Positions 28,513 to 37,717 are shown, numbered from the stretch's first letter. The stretch is 64,000 nucleotides of DNA from Priestia filamentosa (GCF_900177535.1 NZ_FXAJ01000002.1:496001-560000); one strand, 5' to 3'. The notes: a model not told the origin generated them from the letters alone. Made by a program: numbers and translations.

Positions 28513-29745
28513 ATGAAAATGAATACTACAAATATAGAGTCATTTTCTTTCAATACTTCAGAGTTTTTTCAAAATCCATATCCATTTTATGAAGAGATGC
28601 GATCCATTAATCCTATTTATAAAAGTACATTATTAAAATATCAAGGCTGGTACATAACAGGATATGAAGAAACGTTAAAAGTCCTCAAAGATTCAAGATT
28701 CCATAGCCGTCCTCCTATCCCGGCTTTTTCTCGCAACTACGAGAATATTAGAAGAATCCAAGAGAATATGATGTTATTTACTACTCCACAACATCATAGA
28801 CGATTACGCTCTCTTGTTACTAAATTTTTCACACCAAATATCGTAAACGAATGCCGTCCTTTTATAGAGGAAACAGTAGATGAGCTCATAGATCAAGTTA
28901 GTTGTAGAGGAACTATGGAAGTTGTATCTGACTATGCTTTCCCTTTAGCAAGTTCTGTTATTGCTAAAATATTAGGAGTGCCAGTAAAGGATTATTCCTT
29001 ATTTAAAGAATGGACGGCTACTTTTATTCAATCCATTGATTTTACGAGATCTCCGAAAACGTTAGGGAATAGTCGCAAAGCAACGGAAGAAATAATAGCC
29101 TATTTCAAAAAAATAATTAGAGAGAGAGAACAAGAACCAAAAGAAGATTTGATCAGTAAATTAATTCAGGAAAAACAGAGAGAAGAGAAATTAAGTTATG
29201 ATGAACTCATAGCAACATGTGTTTTGCTCTTAATTGCAGGGCACGAAACGACTGTTAATCTTATTAGTAGTTCTATCTTTTTATTAATTCAGAACCCAAG
29301 GCAATTAGAGAAATTACAAGATGATCCAGAATTAATCACAACAGCTATAGAAGAATTTTTGAGATTTGAAAGTCCTGCACAGCTTATTGCTCGTACTGCT
29401 TCAGAAGATATTATTATAAATGAGGCTGTTATTCGGAAAGGAGAACAAGTCTATTTATTTTTAGGAGCTGCTAACCGGGATTCTAGAAAGTTCCGGAATT
29501 CTCATCAGCTTGAGATTACAAGAAATCCAAATCCCCACCTTGCTTTTGGTCACAGTAGGCATTTCTGCTTGGGGTCTTCCTTAGCACGTCTAGAAGCTAA
29601 AATTGCGATCGAACGACTTTTACAAAACGTACAAAATTTACAAGCGGTAGATGGCAATGGTCATTATCGAAAAATTATTGGCTTCAAATCTTTAGTAGAA
29701 TTGCACGTAACATTTGATTCATATCCAGATGAGAATTTTATTTAA
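28513..29745 (+). CDS. Cytochrome P450, BioI-like
   Basis: A 410-residue class I bacterial P450. The I-helix has AGHETT, the K-helix ExxR is in EEFLRF, and the heme ligand Cys is in [10 protein letters not shown]. The usual FxxGxxxCxG glycine is Ser here, an unusual change. Behind a biotin operon it probably corresponds to BioI (CYP107H type), which cleaves acyl-ACP to give pimeloyl-ACP. It has its own AAGGAGG site, 158 bp after bioD. The link to biotin is by position and family only. Confidence 0.8.
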   Translation: MKMNTTNIESFSFNTSEFFQNPYPFYEEMRSINPIYKSTLLKYQGWYITGYEETLKVLKDSRFHSRPPIPAFSRNYENIRRIQENMMLFTTPQHHRRLRSLVTKFFTPNIVNECRPFIEETVDELIDQVSCRGTMEVVSDYAFPLASSVIAKILGVPVKDYSLFKEWTATFIQSIDFTRSPKTLGNSRKATEEIIAYFKKIIREREQEPKEDLISKLIQEKQREEKLSYDELIATCVLLLIAGHETTVNLISSSIFLLIQNPRQLEKLQDDPELITTAIEEFLRFESPAQLIARTASEDIIINEAVIRKGEQVYLFLGAANRDSRKFRNSHQLEITRNPNPHLAFGHSRHFCLGSSLARLEAKIAIERLLQNVQNLQAVDGNGHYRKIIGFKSLVELHVTFDSYPDENFI

Positions 29746-29825
29746 GCATTAGATATATTGAATTACCTTGTATATACAAGTATAGTTGTGATGAAGCAAT
29801 TATATTAAGAGGAAGGAAGAAAGAA

Positions 29826-30395
29826 ATGAAATCTGAAAAAGAGAAAATGTTAGCGGGGGAATTGTACCAATCAGATGATATGGAGTTAGGAGAAGAGCGA
29901 AAAAAAGCACGAAAACTATTGAAAATATATAATGATAACATTGAGATGAGTGATGAAGAAAAAGGAGAGATTTTAAGAGAACTGTTTGGTTCAGGAGGTG
30001 AGCATGCTAATATTGAGCCACCTTTTCGCTGTGATTATGGATACAACATACATATAGGTAAAAACTTTTTTATGAATTTTGAATGTGTCCTTCTCGATGT
30101 ATGTGAGATTCGAATTGGAGATAACTGTTTTATTGCTCCAGGCGTACACATTTATACAGCTACACATCCATTAGATCCTCACGAACGAAATACAGCAGGA
30201 GAGTACGGAATCCCTGTTACAATTGGAAACAACGTTTGGATTGGCGGAAGAGTAATCATTAATCCAGGGGTAAAAGTTGGTCATAACGTTGTGATTGCTT
30301 CTGGAGCAGTTGTTACGAAAGATGTGCCTGACAATGTCGTAGTTGGAGGAAATCCAGCCCGAATTATTAAAAAGCTTGACGTTTCTTTAGTATAA
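29826..30395 (+). CDS. maa: Maltose O-acetyltransferase-type hexapeptide acetyltransferase
   Basis: A 189-residue protein with the N-terminal Mac domain ([17 protein letters not shown]) and a left-handed beta helix of hexapeptide repeats. [12 protein letters not shown] holds the catalytic His, and [16 protein letters not shown] and [10 protein letters not shown] are typical of Maa/LacA. It acetylates sugars with acetyl-CoA; physiological role unclear. Monocistronic, with terminator. A CTTGTATATACAAG palindrome lies 46-59 bp upstream. Confidence 0.88.
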   Translation: MKSEKEKMLAGELYQSDDMELGEERKKARKLLKIYNDNIEMSDEEKGEILRELFGSGGEHANIEPPFRCDYGYNIHIGKNFFMNFECVLLDVCEIRIGDNCFIAPGVHIYTATHPLDPHERNTAGEYGIPVTIGNNVWIGGRVIINPGVKVGHNVVIASGAVVTKDVPDNVVVGGNPARIIKKLDVSLV

Positions 30396-30420
30396 GTAAT
30401 GACAATATGAGGAAAAAACA

Positions 30421-30453
30421 AAAAAGAAAACCTTTTGAAGGTTTTCTTTTTTT
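30421..30453 (+). terminator. Terminator after maa
   Basis: A 15-bp A/T-flanked stem (30421-30435 with 30439-30453) with a 3-nt loop, ending in a T run. Confidence 0.85.
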
Positions 30454-30533
30454 GCTTTTTGAACGAAGGAAGAGGCTACTTTATACAGGATGAAACTTAC
30501 TGTGTTACCATTAAAGGAAAGGAAGAGATTGGA

Positions 30534-30647
30534 ATGTTAGTTCTGATTGGTTTTGTTATTGTTCTTGTAACGATTTTATCTCTAGATACGCAGATGAGGA
30601 AAATCGTAAAGCAGAATGAGAGAATCATTGAATTTCTTAGAAAGTGA
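30534..30647 (+). CDS. Small single-TM protein (37 residues)
   Basis: Starts MLVLIGFVIVLVTILSL, a single hydrophobic helix, followed by a charged tail ending IIEFLRK. ATG 30534 has a purine-rich AAGGAAGAG stretch upstream. It ends 10 bp before the next gene and probably shares its transcript. No family recognised; such peptides are common in Bacilli and its function cannot be stated. Confidence 0.5.
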   Translation: MLVLIGFVIVLVTILSLDTQMRKIVKQNERIIEFLRK

Positions 30648-30657
30648 AGGTGGAAAG

Positions 30658-31209
30658 ATGTTCAAAATTAATATTATAAATCAATATTGGCTAGGAGAGG
30701 AAGTTCACGATTTATGCTCACACGGAGAACTTTATATAAAAGTAGGAGATGTGGTTATCACAAACTCTGGTAGGGATGAAGAGTGGGGAATTAGTACTTC
30801 TGCATTAACTTTACTGCGTACCCTCTATGAAGAACCTGCTTTTACATACCAAGAGATTGATCCTGAACGTGATGAACCGCTTATTACCCATTGTGGAAAT
30901 GCTTTATCACCAGGATGTCCAATCTCAATTTATTGGGGAGTACAGCACATGGAGGGCGAGATTACCCTATCTAATTTTGTGAAGTTTACGACAACAAGCT
31001 ATAAGGAAGGAGTTATAGACTATAAAGATTTAACGGTAAAAATCAGTGAAAAAGAGTATCGAGAGGAAATTGTCGCTTTTTCATTAGAAGTGAAAGCATT
31101 CTTTGAACAGTCACAAAAGAAAAGAATAGAAGATGACGATGAACGAGAAAGCTACGAAGCATTTTGGGAAGAATACAATACATTACTCGAAAAAGCTCAT
31201 TCTGCTTAA
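30658..31209 (+). CDS. Conserved hypothetical cytoplasmic protein
   Basis: A 183-residue acidic protein, MFKINIINQYWLGEE at the start, with ITHCGNALSPGCPISIYWGV in the middle and a charged C-terminus. No signal peptide, membrane segment or catalytic motif is visible. ATG 30658 follows GAAGGTGG; an upstream in-frame ATG lies in the preceding small gene. Function not recognised. Confidence 0.75.
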   Translation: MFKINIINQYWLGEEVHDLCSHGELYIKVGDVVITNSGRDEEWGISTSALTLLRTLYEEPAFTYQEIDPERDEPLITHCGNALSPGCPISIYWGVQHMEGEITLSNFVKFTTTSYKEGVIDYKDLTVKISEKEYREEIVAFSLEVKAFFEQSQKKRIEDDDERESYEAFWEEYNTLLEKAHSA

Positions 31210-31250
31210 AAAGAGCAAGTCCTTTGTGGAAAAGGCCTGCTCTTTTTTTA
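31208..31250. terminator. Bidirectional terminator
   Basis: AAAAAGAGCA pairs with TGCTCTTTTT around an inner CCTTT/AAAGG stem. It serves the plus-strand hypothetical gene and the end of the minus-strand marR-type gene. Confidence 0.8.
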
Positions 31251-31700
31251 ATACTCTCTTTTCTTTCCTTTTTTTACAGCTTCCCAGTCTCCTTCAATAT
31301 TCTTTCTTATTCGTTGAACAAACTGAAAAACTTCCTCTCGTTCTTGTTCTGAGAACCCTGTTAAAGCTGCTTTTTCAGAATGATCTCCTTCTCGTCTTAA
31401 AAACGGATAAACTTCTCTTCCTTTCTCTGTTGGAAAGAGCTTCTTAATTTTCTTATTGTGATGATCATCTTTCTTTTCTATAAATCCTTCCGTTTCGAGC
31501 TTTTTTATAGACCGAGCAGCCGTTGTACGGTCTACTTTAATCATTTCCGCTAACTTTTCTTGAATAATGCCAGGGTATTCATAAATGCGCACGAGATATA
31601 AGTATTGTCCTTTTGTTAAGTTGTGTTCTTTAAACTCAATATTGCTAATAGAGTCAAGTGCTCTTGCAATCATTCCAATTTCTCTTAAAACATCATCCAC
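31248..31700 (-). CDS. MarR-family transcriptional regulator
   Basis: A 150-residue winged-helix protein: LTKGQYLYLVRIYEYPGI, then the recognition region LAEMIKVDRTTAARSIKKLE and wing KKLFPTEKG. It is divergent from an acetyltransferase/YczE pair and a palindrome sits in between over the promoter, so it likely represses that pair and perhaps itself. Ligand unknown. Confidence 0.9.
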   Translation of the reverse strand: MDDVLREIGMIARALDSISNIEFKEHNLTKGQYLYLVRIYEYPGIIQEKLAEMIKVDRTTAARSIKKLETEGFIEKKDDHHNKKIKKLFPTEKGREVYPFLRREGDHSEKAALTGFSEQEREEVFQFVQRIRKNIEGDWEAVKKGKKREY

Positions 31701-31720
31701 AAAAAAACCTCCATTTTATA

Positions 31721-31759
31721 TTTTGTTGCATTTACAACAAAAATATTTTCTTGTATACT
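31721..31759 (+). promoter_or_regulatory. Promoter with overlapping MarR-type operator
   Basis: TTTTGTTG (31721-31728) and CAACAAAA (31735-31742) form a perfect 8-bp inverted repeat with a 6-nt spacer. A promoter TTTACA (31731-31736), 17 bp, TATACT (31754-31759) reads toward the acetyltransferase, with its -35 box inside the repeat. Binding of the adjacent MarR protein would block RNA polymerase. Confidence 0.75.
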
Positions 31760-31824
31760 TTATAGGGATAATAAATTCATTATGAAGGATGTTCATTGAT
31801 AAATCTAGAAAAGGTGGGGTTAAA

Positions 31825-32265
31825 ATGACAGCAAAGAAAATTACAACAAAAGAGGATTTAGAGACTGCTTTCTACATTAGAAAAGAGGTATTTGTGAGTG
31901 AACAAGGAGTACCACTAGCAGAGGAGTTTGATCAATATGATCAACTGAATAATGGCTGTGATCATATTCTCGTCTATTATAACGGAGAGCCTGTTGGTAC
32001 AGGACGTGTGCGCGTTGTAGAAGGAGTCGGGAAGCTAGAACGAATTTGCATCTTAAAAGAATATCGAAAATATGGCCTTGGAAAAATCATTATAGAAGCT
32101 CTTGAAAGAATTGTAGAAGAGCGTGGCTTTTCTTCTGTAAAACTGCATGGCCAAGTGCAAGCGCAAGGGTTTTATACTAAACTAGGCTATGATGCTTCTT
32201 CAGCTATTTTTATGGAAGATGGCATTCCACACATTTTAATGGTTAAAGAGTTCGTTCACTCATGA
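31825..32265 (+). CDS. GNAT acetyltransferase, YjcF/ElaA-like
   Basis: A 146-residue GNAT protein: AFYIRKEVFVSEQGVPLAEE, GTGRVRVV and the acetyl-CoA loop EYRKYGLGK. The AFxIRxxVFxxEQ start is typical of YjcF-type proteins. ATG 31825 follows AAAGGTGGGG; an upstream ATG-less extension is not favoured. It overlaps the YczE-like gene by 4 bp. Acceptor not known. Confidence 0.85.
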   Translation: MTAKKITTKEDLETAFYIRKEVFVSEQGVPLAEEFDQYDQLNNGCDHILVYYNGEPVGTGRVRVVEGVGKLERICILKEYRKYGLGKIIIEALERIVEERGFSSVKLHGQVQAQGFYTKLGYDASSAIFMEDGIPHILMVKEFVHS

Positions 32266-32915
32266 TAGGAAGGAAAGTAAATGCTTTTACACTTGCTTTT
32301 TATAGTATAGGCATTCTTCTGTTAACTTTAGGAATTTCTCTTACAATAAAGGCAAACCTTGGAACTTCACCTTTTGATGCTCTTTTAGTTGGCCTATCCC
32401 ATAACATTGGCTTAACAGTTGGAAGTTGGGAAGTTGTAATTGCCTTCGTTCTTATCTTCACAAATGCATGTTTAAAAAAGCAAAAGCCGAAGTTTTTAGG
32501 ATTAGTGACCGCTTTTATGACAGGAGTTTGCATTGACTTTTGGCTTTTTTTGATCAAAACACTTGAAAATCCCTCTACATTAACTAGCCAATTTCTCGTT
32601 TTCACGGTAGGCTTAATTATTGTAGGGATTGGAACAGCGATTTATCTTCATACAAACTTTGCTCCAATTCCGCTTGATCATCTTATGCTTATTATAACTG
32701 AACGAACAGGAATAAGTATTAGGCTATCTAAAACTGTTTTGTATGTTATCTTTTTACTTCTTGCGTTTTTGCTACATGGTCCAATTGGAATCGGAACGCT
32801 CCTTACAGTAGGGCTTGGCGGACCTCTTTTACAGTTTTTTATGCCGTTAACAAGAAAATGGTTTTTCAAAAAAACAGAGGGGATTCTCTTTTCACCTTTA
32901 GAAGAAAAAGAATAG
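32262..32915 (+). CDS. YczE/YyaS-family membrane protein
   Basis: A 217-residue protein with five to six hydrophobic helices and family blocks LTIKANLGTSPFDALLVGLS and PIPLDHLMLIITERTGIS. YczE relatives are integral membrane proteins of unknown transport role, and one is needed for bacillomycin production. Translationally coupled to the acetyltransferase and probably under the MarR regulator. Confidence 0.85.
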   Translation: MIGRKVNAFTLAFYSIGILLLTLGISLTIKANLGTSPFDALLVGLSHNIGLTVGSWEVVIAFVLIFTNACLKKQKPKFLGLVTAFMTGVCIDFWLFLIKTLENPSTLTSQFLVFTVGLIIVGIGTAIYLHTNFAPIPLDHLMLIITERTGISIRLSKTVLYVIFLLLAFLLHGPIGIGTLLTVGLGGPLLQFFMPLTRKWFFKKTEGILFSPLEEKE

Positions 32916-32953
32916 TTTGTATGAAAACGGGAGCGTGAGTAGGGGGAAATAGA

Positions 32954-33580
32954 GTGAAAGAAGAGTACTTAAAAATATTTGATGAAAACCAAGTACACAT
33001 TGGTGAGAAAACTAGAGATGAGGTTCATAAGAAAGGATACTGGCATGAAACCTTTCACTGCTGGTTTGTTAGTGAATACGAAGGAGAGATTTATCTTTAT
33101 TTTCAAATTCGAAGCAAAGAGAAAAAAGATTATCCGAATTTGTTAGATATCACAGCAGCAGGTCATCTATTAGCACATGAAACAGTTATGGATGGCATCA
33201 GAGAAGTAGAAGAGGAGCTTGGCGTTGAAGTAGCGTTCAACAACCTTCTCTCGCTCGGCGTTATTCCATATAGCGTGACGCTTCCTCATTTTATTGACAA
33301 AGAGCTAGCACATGTTTTCGTGTATAAAACTCAGCACACATTTGAAGGATATACCCTTCAGCAAGAGGAAGTTTCAGGTCTTGTAAGAGCCAAACTTTCT
33401 TCCGTTGTTGAGCTTTGGTTAGGTCAAACGGATAGTATTAATGTGGAAGGATTTCAAATACATCAAAAAGGTGAGAAAACCCCGATTAATAAAGCCTTTT
33501 ATTGGGAAGAATTTGTTCAACATAAGCCATTTTACTATGAGAGAATCATCCATGAACTGCATAAAACATTTCATTTCTAG
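32954..33580 (+). CDS. NUDIX hydrolase
   Basis: A 208-residue protein with the NUDIX box GHLLAHETVMDGIREVEEEL (residues 77-96). The N-terminal EEYLKIFDENQVHIGEKTRDEVHKKG stretch resembles IPP-isomerase-like/YfcD NUDIX proteins. It hydrolyses a nucleoside-diphosphate-linked compound; substrate unknown. Start GTG 32954 behind AGGGGG. Confidence 0.87.
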   Translation: MKEEYLKIFDENQVHIGEKTRDEVHKKGYWHETFHCWFVSEYEGEIYLYFQIRSKEKKDYPNLLDITAAGHLLAHETVMDGIREVEEELGVEVAFNNLLSLGVIPYSVTLPHFIDKELAHVFVYKTQHTFEGYTLQQEEVSGLVRAKLSSVVELWLGQTDSINVEGFQIHQKGEKTPINKAFYWEEFVQHKPFYYERIIHELHKTFHF

Positions 33581-33583
33581 CTT

Positions 33584-33631
33584 AAAAAATCAGGTTAATT
33601 CCTAATTAATTGGGAATTAACCTGATTTTTT
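33584..33631. terminator. Bidirectional terminator
   Basis: A perfect 19-bp stem (33584-33602 with 33613-33631) with A and T runs on either side, shared by the convergent NUDIX and acetyltransferase genes. Confidence 0.9.
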
Positions 33632-34085
33632 ACTGTAAGAAAAACGTTAACCGAACCATATCTTGACAGCGGATGCCGTTTTCAAATAATGGTTCTTTGT
33701 AATTTTCTAAAAAGAAGTTGCGTTCAATACCTGTCATGCGAAAGCCGCACTTTTGATAAAAAGCAAGCTGATTTATACTTGAATTTCCTGTTCCAACTTC
33801 AATGATTTCGTAGCCCTGTTCTTTTGTACTTTGAAGGACATGCTGAATTAACTTTTTGCCAATTCCTTTTCCATGAAGATGTTCTTTCACTGCGATATTC
33901 ACAAGTTCAATACTCTTTTCATTTTTTTCTTCTAAAATGTAAGCTCCGATTATTTTCTTATCTTCTTCCGCTACAAAACAAACGCCTTTTTCTAGATGTT
34001 CCTTCACTTTTTCCTGAGAAGGATCTGCAAGTAAGAGCAAAGAAAAAGGGGGTGTTTCCTCTCTATGTATTCTTCTTATTATCAT
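33630..34085 (-). CDS. GNAT-family N-acetyltransferase
   Basis: A 151-residue GNAT protein: ELVNIAVKEHLHGKGIGKKLI is the acetyl-CoA-binding motif, followed by NQLAFYQKCGFRMTGIERNFF. Resembles YvbK-type acetyltransferases. AAGGAAG precedes the ATG. Acceptor unknown; monocistronic. Confidence 0.85.
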   Translation of the reverse strand: MIIRRIHREETPPFSLLLLADPSQEKVKEHLEKGVCFVAEEDKKIIGAYILEEKNEKSIELVNIAVKEHLHGKGIGKKLIQHVLQSTKEQGYEIIEVGTGNSSINQLAFYQKCGFRMTGIERNFFLENYKEPLFENGIRCQDMVRLTFFLQ

Positions 34086-34200
34086 AACAACACTTCCTTT
34101 TACAATTTGTATTTGTCACCCACTTTTCTTGAAAGAACTGGAATGGAGAGGTAAAATTTACAGTATACGACTATTTTACATCATGTAAGGAGTTTTGAAT

Positions 34201-34932
34201 TTGCTAAAAAATAAAAGAGTAATTGTAACTGGAGCAGGAGCGGGTATTGGAAAAGAAATTGTGAGACTTTGTTTAGACGAAGGAGCTTCAATTATTGCTT
34301 GTGACGTGAATGAAGAAGCCTTAATAGAGCTAGGAAAATTACTGAAAAATACCAACTTATCTACATATACAGTAGACGTTAGTTCTTATAAAGAAGTTGT
34401 TCGCTTTTTTGAATGGATTAATGAAAAAGGCGAGGAAGTACATGCCCTAGTAAATAATGCAGGAATTTATCTTGCACAAAATATATTAGATTACACCGAA
34501 GAAAGCATTGATTCTGTATTAAATATTAATGTCAAAGGAGCCGTCTATTTTTCGCAGCTATTTGCAAAGAAGATGATGAGAAATAATGAAAAGGGAACAA
34601 TCGTGAATATGTCTTCAGTATCAGGAATGGAAGGAAGCTCTGATGCTATTTATGGGATGTCAAAAGCCGCTATCTTAGGATTAACAAAAAGCTGTGCCGT
34701 GAACTTTTCACCACATATTAAAGTAAATGCTGTTGCCCCCACAATGGTTGATACAACAATGATGAAAAGTATTCCAAAGTGGCGAAAGCAAGAATATTGG
34801 AACAGTCAGCTCATCCAAACACCTGTTACAGCTAGAGATGTAGCTGAAACGGTTCTCTTTCTCTTATCTGATAAATCTAATCACTATACAGGAGCAACCT
34901 TTGATCTCAATAATGGAGGCTATTTAAGATAG
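34201..34932 (+). CDS. SDR-family oxidoreductase
   Basis: A 243-residue classical SDR: TGAGAGIGKEI for NAD(P), NNAGIYL, SSVSG followed by YGMSK with the catalytic Tyr and Lys, and a typical GATFDLNNGGYL end. TTG 34201 is favoured because AAGGAG lies 7 nt upstream; TTG 34195 is too close to it. Stands alone; substrate unknown. Confidence 0.83.
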   Translation: MLKNKRVIVTGAGAGIGKEIVRLCLDEGASIIACDVNEEALIELGKLLKNTNLSTYTVDVSSYKEVVRFFEWINEKGEEVHALVNNAGIYLAQNILDYTEESIDSVLNINVKGAVYFSQLFAKKMMRNNEKGTIVNMSSVSGMEGSSDAIYGMSKAAILGLTKSCAVNFSPHIKVNAVAPTMVDTTMMKSIPKWRKQEYWNSQLIQTPVTARDVAETVLFLLSDKSNHYTGATFDLNNGGYLR

Positions 34933-35065
34933 AATTTACAATAAAAAGAAGAAATCTATATTTTAATCTTTTGTTGAAATATATGGAAGATAGTTTTATA
35001 ATGATAACTGTTAGACTTTTCTAACATTGAGCAGAGTTTAGTAGAGTAGAGGAGAGATCGTAAAG

Positions 35066-35773
35066 ATGAGTAAAAATGTATTTTATGAACAAGTTGGCGT
35101 TGCTATGACATGCAGATCTTACGAAGAGTATGAAAAGATGTTCGACTTGAAGATGGAACAATTTAAAGGCGGAAAAGTGTTAGACGTTGCAGCAGGAGCT
35201 TCTTCTTTCACAGTAAGTGCTTATCGTAAAGGATATGATGCTTACGCAGTAGATCCTTTGTACAATATATCTCCACGAGAGATGAGAAAACACGGCGAAG
35301 AAGAAATCCAAGAAGCTAGCCGTAAGCTTAAAAAAGGGACTCAAACTCTTTTATGGGATTCCTATAAGACGCTAGAAGAACATGATAAAATTCGAAGAGA
35401 CTCGTTTTCTTTATTTATGGAACAATATACGCAAAACGAAAAAGATCAACGCTTTTTTTACGGAGCGCTCCCGCATTTGCCTTTTTCAGATCAAACCTAT
35501 TCTCTCTTGTTGTGCAATCATTTCCTTTTTTTATATGAAGCACAATTTGATTTCAACTTTCACGTAAATGCAATGAAAGAAATGATTAGGGTAACGAAAA
35601 AAGGCGGAGAAATTCGAATTTATCCGCTCGTTGGATTTAATCATGAGATTTACCCATATTTAAATAGTCTAATCGAAACGCTAAAAAACGAGCACGTGGA
35701 AATAAAGCTCCTTCCCACAACATTTCGATTTATGCCAAAAGCAACCGAAATGCTCGTTATTTATAAAAAATAG
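35066..35773 (+). CDS. SAM-dependent methyltransferase-like protein
   Basis: A 235-residue class I methyltransferase fold: VLDVAAGASSFTVSAYRKGY is motif I, followed by AVDPLY (acidic end of strand two), LPFSDQTYSLLLCNHFLF (motif post II) and VTKKGGEIRIYPL. Target not recognisable. AGAGGAGAG precedes the ATG; ends at a perfect terminator. Confidence 0.82.
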   Translation: MSKNVFYEQVGVAMTCRSYEEYEKMFDLKMEQFKGGKVLDVAAGASSFTVSAYRKGYDAYAVDPLYNISPREMRKHGEEEIQEASRKLKKGTQTLLWDSYKTLEEHDKIRRDSFSLFMEQYTQNEKDQRFFYGALPHLPFSDQTYSLLLCNHFLFLYEAQFDFNFHVNAMKEMIRVTKKGGEIRIYPLVGFNHEIYPYLNSLIETLKNEHVEIKLLPTTFRFMPKATEMLVIYKK

Positions 35774-35777
35774 AAGA

Positions 35778-35814
35778 AAACAGCTCCCATTTTAAAATGG
35801 GAGCTGTTTCATTT
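35778..35814 (+). terminator. Terminator after the methyltransferase gene
   Basis: AAACAGCTCCCATTTT pairs fully with AAAATGGGAGCTGTTT, followed by a T-rich run. Confidence 0.85.
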
Positions 35815-35845
35815 AATCAAAGATTATTTTTGTATAGATTGTCGC

Positions 35846-35932
35846 TTATTTGACTATTTGTTGTGGCTTTGAATTATTTTGTTCTTTTACTAGAGTAAAT
35901 AAAGCGCAAATGAGAAAGATCATTCCTACGTA
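35846..35932 (-). pseudogene. Possible C-terminal remnant of a membrane transporter
   Basis: On the minus strand about 28 codons read GMIFLICALFTLVKEQN and then a hydrophilic tail before TAA, like the last helix of an MFS protein. The frame is not preceded by more coding sequence. The rest of 35815-36290 holds no gene. Confidence 0.35.
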
Positions 35933-36287
35933 AAGTTATAGATTATTGAATAGTCAATAATATTTCTAAATCCTAATCCAGAGCGGTTTTTTTATTTTTC
36001 AATCATTTCACTAAAAACGTTTATTAAACTATATATATTTTAGAGAACGTCTGTAATTATTTTTAGTCTTAAACAGACATTGAAAAGAATGTATTTCTCT
36101 TAAAACACACCTGTCTGTAAAAATACAACTTTTATGGACGTTCATTTTACGAACTTTTTGTTTGGGTTCAGTTTTTATGGAGTGAGAAAGAAATTAATGG
36201 ATATGGTAACTATGTCAATCATAATATAAAAAAAGTTCAATATTTTTTAAAAGATTGATAATTTCTAATAAAATTTGATTAAAGGTT

Positions 36288-36330
36288 AAATAAAACAGGA
36301 TGTTGAGTTTCTTAACATCCTGTTTTATTT
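36288..36330 (-). terminator. Terminator downstream of the DUF4023 gene
   Basis: Perfect 17-bp stem (36288-36304 with 36314-36330). Read on the minus strand the arm ends in a T-rich run, about 90 bp after the small gene's stop. Confidence 0.7.
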
Positions 36331-36421
36331 ACAAGATTAAAAGGAATCCAAACTCTATGGTTCAACAGTTAAATCAATTTCATATCTGTAGTCGTTTAAG
36401 TGTTGCAATGGCTTCATTTAC

Positions 36422-36553
36422 TTACTTATTAGTACTGTGCTGTTTATTAGGTAATTTACGATTTGCATGGGACTTTCCTTGACGCTTTTCATTCTGCTCC
36501 GCCTTAGCCTGTTTTTCATGTAAATTTTCTACAAACTCACGTGTGTCATCCAT
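36422..36553 (-). CDS. DUF4023-family small protein (43 residues)
   Basis: Starts MDDTREFVENLHEKQAKAEQ and ends LPNKQHSTNK, the pattern I know for DUF4023 proteins of Bacilli, which are 35-45 residue, highly charged and of unknown function. An AAGGAGGG site lies 6 nt before the ATG, and a terminator follows. It is too short for most gene callers. Confidence 0.8.
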   Translation of the reverse strand: MDDTREFVENLHEKQAKAEQNEKRQGKSHANRKLPNKQHSTNK

Positions 36554-36785
36554 AAGAAACCCTCCTTATCTAGAACTCATTGTTACTTTATCCTCATTCA
36601 AAGAATTCATACATGCAATTAATTGGTTGACTAATTAGTCTGAGATCATTTAAGAAACAGAAGCAAAGCAATTTGGAAAAATTAAAAAAAAAATTAGTGA
36701 CGAATTCTGAAACAGAAGAAGTTAGCGAATAATACTTTTTTGTGTATTATGGAAGATGACAGTATTAAACTAACATCTGAATTAG

Positions 36786-37049
36786 AAACACAACGGCGTT
36801 CCGTATCATAAATTAAAACAATATTGGATTACTTCTGCCGCGCCTGAAGCACCGGAGTTTGCGAATGGATTATTTGTATCCTGCTCCAACTGGGGAGTAA
36901 GTATTGACACTGCGATAGGAGGGTTATTGCTATCAGGGATGGGAATCAAATACATCTTATGGGGAGGAGTGTTGTTTCTAATTTTGAGTTTGGTGTCTAT
37001 TTTACTCCGAAGTACTTTATATAACCTAGTCAAACAGACCGCTAAGTAA
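36786..37049 (+). pseudogene. MFS transporter, C-terminal remnant
   Basis: Open only from 36786 (a TAG is at 36783) to TAA 37047. About 77 residues read QYWITSAAPEAPEFANGLF, then two hydrophobic helices and a basic tail. The same ITSAAPEAP-FANGLFV block occurs in the minus-strand fragment at 53696-54136, so both derive from one transporter type. Most of the roughly 390-residue protein is missing and there is no start or ribosome site. Confidence 0.75.
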
Positions 37050-37114
37050 GGAATCTATACGGTTTTATAGATCTTTACATGTAAGTTATAAATACGGCTT
37101 ATATACTCACAAAA

Positions 37115-37156
37115 AAAGACTTCATTTTGATTCGTTTTTTTCAAAATGGAGTCTTT
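37115..37156 (+). terminator. Terminator behind the MFS remnant
   Basis: AAAGACTTCATTTTGA pairs with TCAAAATGGAGTCTTT (one G-U), 10-nt loop. It still stands where the original gene would have ended. Confidence 0.65.
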
Positions 37157-37539
37157 CTATTTACGATTAAACCCTTGTCTATATCCAAACTTTTATAGTT
37201 TACATAATGTCGCTTATTTGAACATAAAAAAATCTTTTCTAATTCAAATAAGATTCTTTTCCTTGAACATTTTATTAAGAATTCTAACATATGTTCCTTT
37301 TAAAGACTTTTCTAAATCATGCTGCTTTAATTCTATTACTTTATTAGAGGGCTTTGCTCACTGTCTTTATTTGTACGTTTTTTACCATCTAGAGAGACGA
37401 TTATCAAAAGAAAGCAAGGATTATCTTCCCTTCTACTAAAAAAGGTTCTAATGTAAGGATAAAATAGTAGAAATAGACGTTAATTTAGTCTTTACAACAC
37501 AAAAAAACAGGAGTAATATATCTTTGGTAAATTCATAAA

Positions 37540-37690
37540 TCATCTTAACCGCTGAATCCGTATGGAACGGAGGAACCAATTTTGTAACAGTTTTTTCTGT
37601 TACTTGGGGTGAATCCTTTATGTAAGTAAAGGTAGGGTTACTTCTTGACCCGAATCCGACAGCTAACTTCGTAAGCGTTAGGGAGAGGGT
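37540..37690 (+). ncRNA. c-di-AMP (ydaO/yuaA) riboswitch
   Basis: The conserved blocks appear in order: a 5' TAACCGCTGAATCC, GGAACGGAGGAACCAA, TTGGGGTGAATCC, TAGGGTTACTTCTTGACCC, CCGACAGCTAACTTCG and TAAGCGTTAGGGAGAGGG. The TAAC..GCT and AGCGTTA ends close the outer helix. This class switches genes off when c-di-AMP is high. It precedes a terminator hairpin and ktrA, the same arrangement as B. subtilis yuaA (ktrA), so potassium uptake is expected to fall as c-di-AMP rises. Confidence 0.93.
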
Positions 37691-37717
37691 GTGAAACTTG
37701 TGATCAAAGAATAATAC

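Noticed and set aside
36300-36482. 60-codon plus-strand frame
   Set aside because: Antisense to the better supported DUF4023 gene, begins inside that gene's terminator, no ribosome site.
37146-37439. 97-codon plus-strand frame after the MFS remnant
   Set aside because: Starts inside a terminator stem, is rich in Phe/Leu/Tyr as AT-rich noise is, and has no ribosome site. The minus strand here holds a scrap (VIELKQHDLEKSLKGTYVRI, about 37 codons) that looks more protein-like but has no start.
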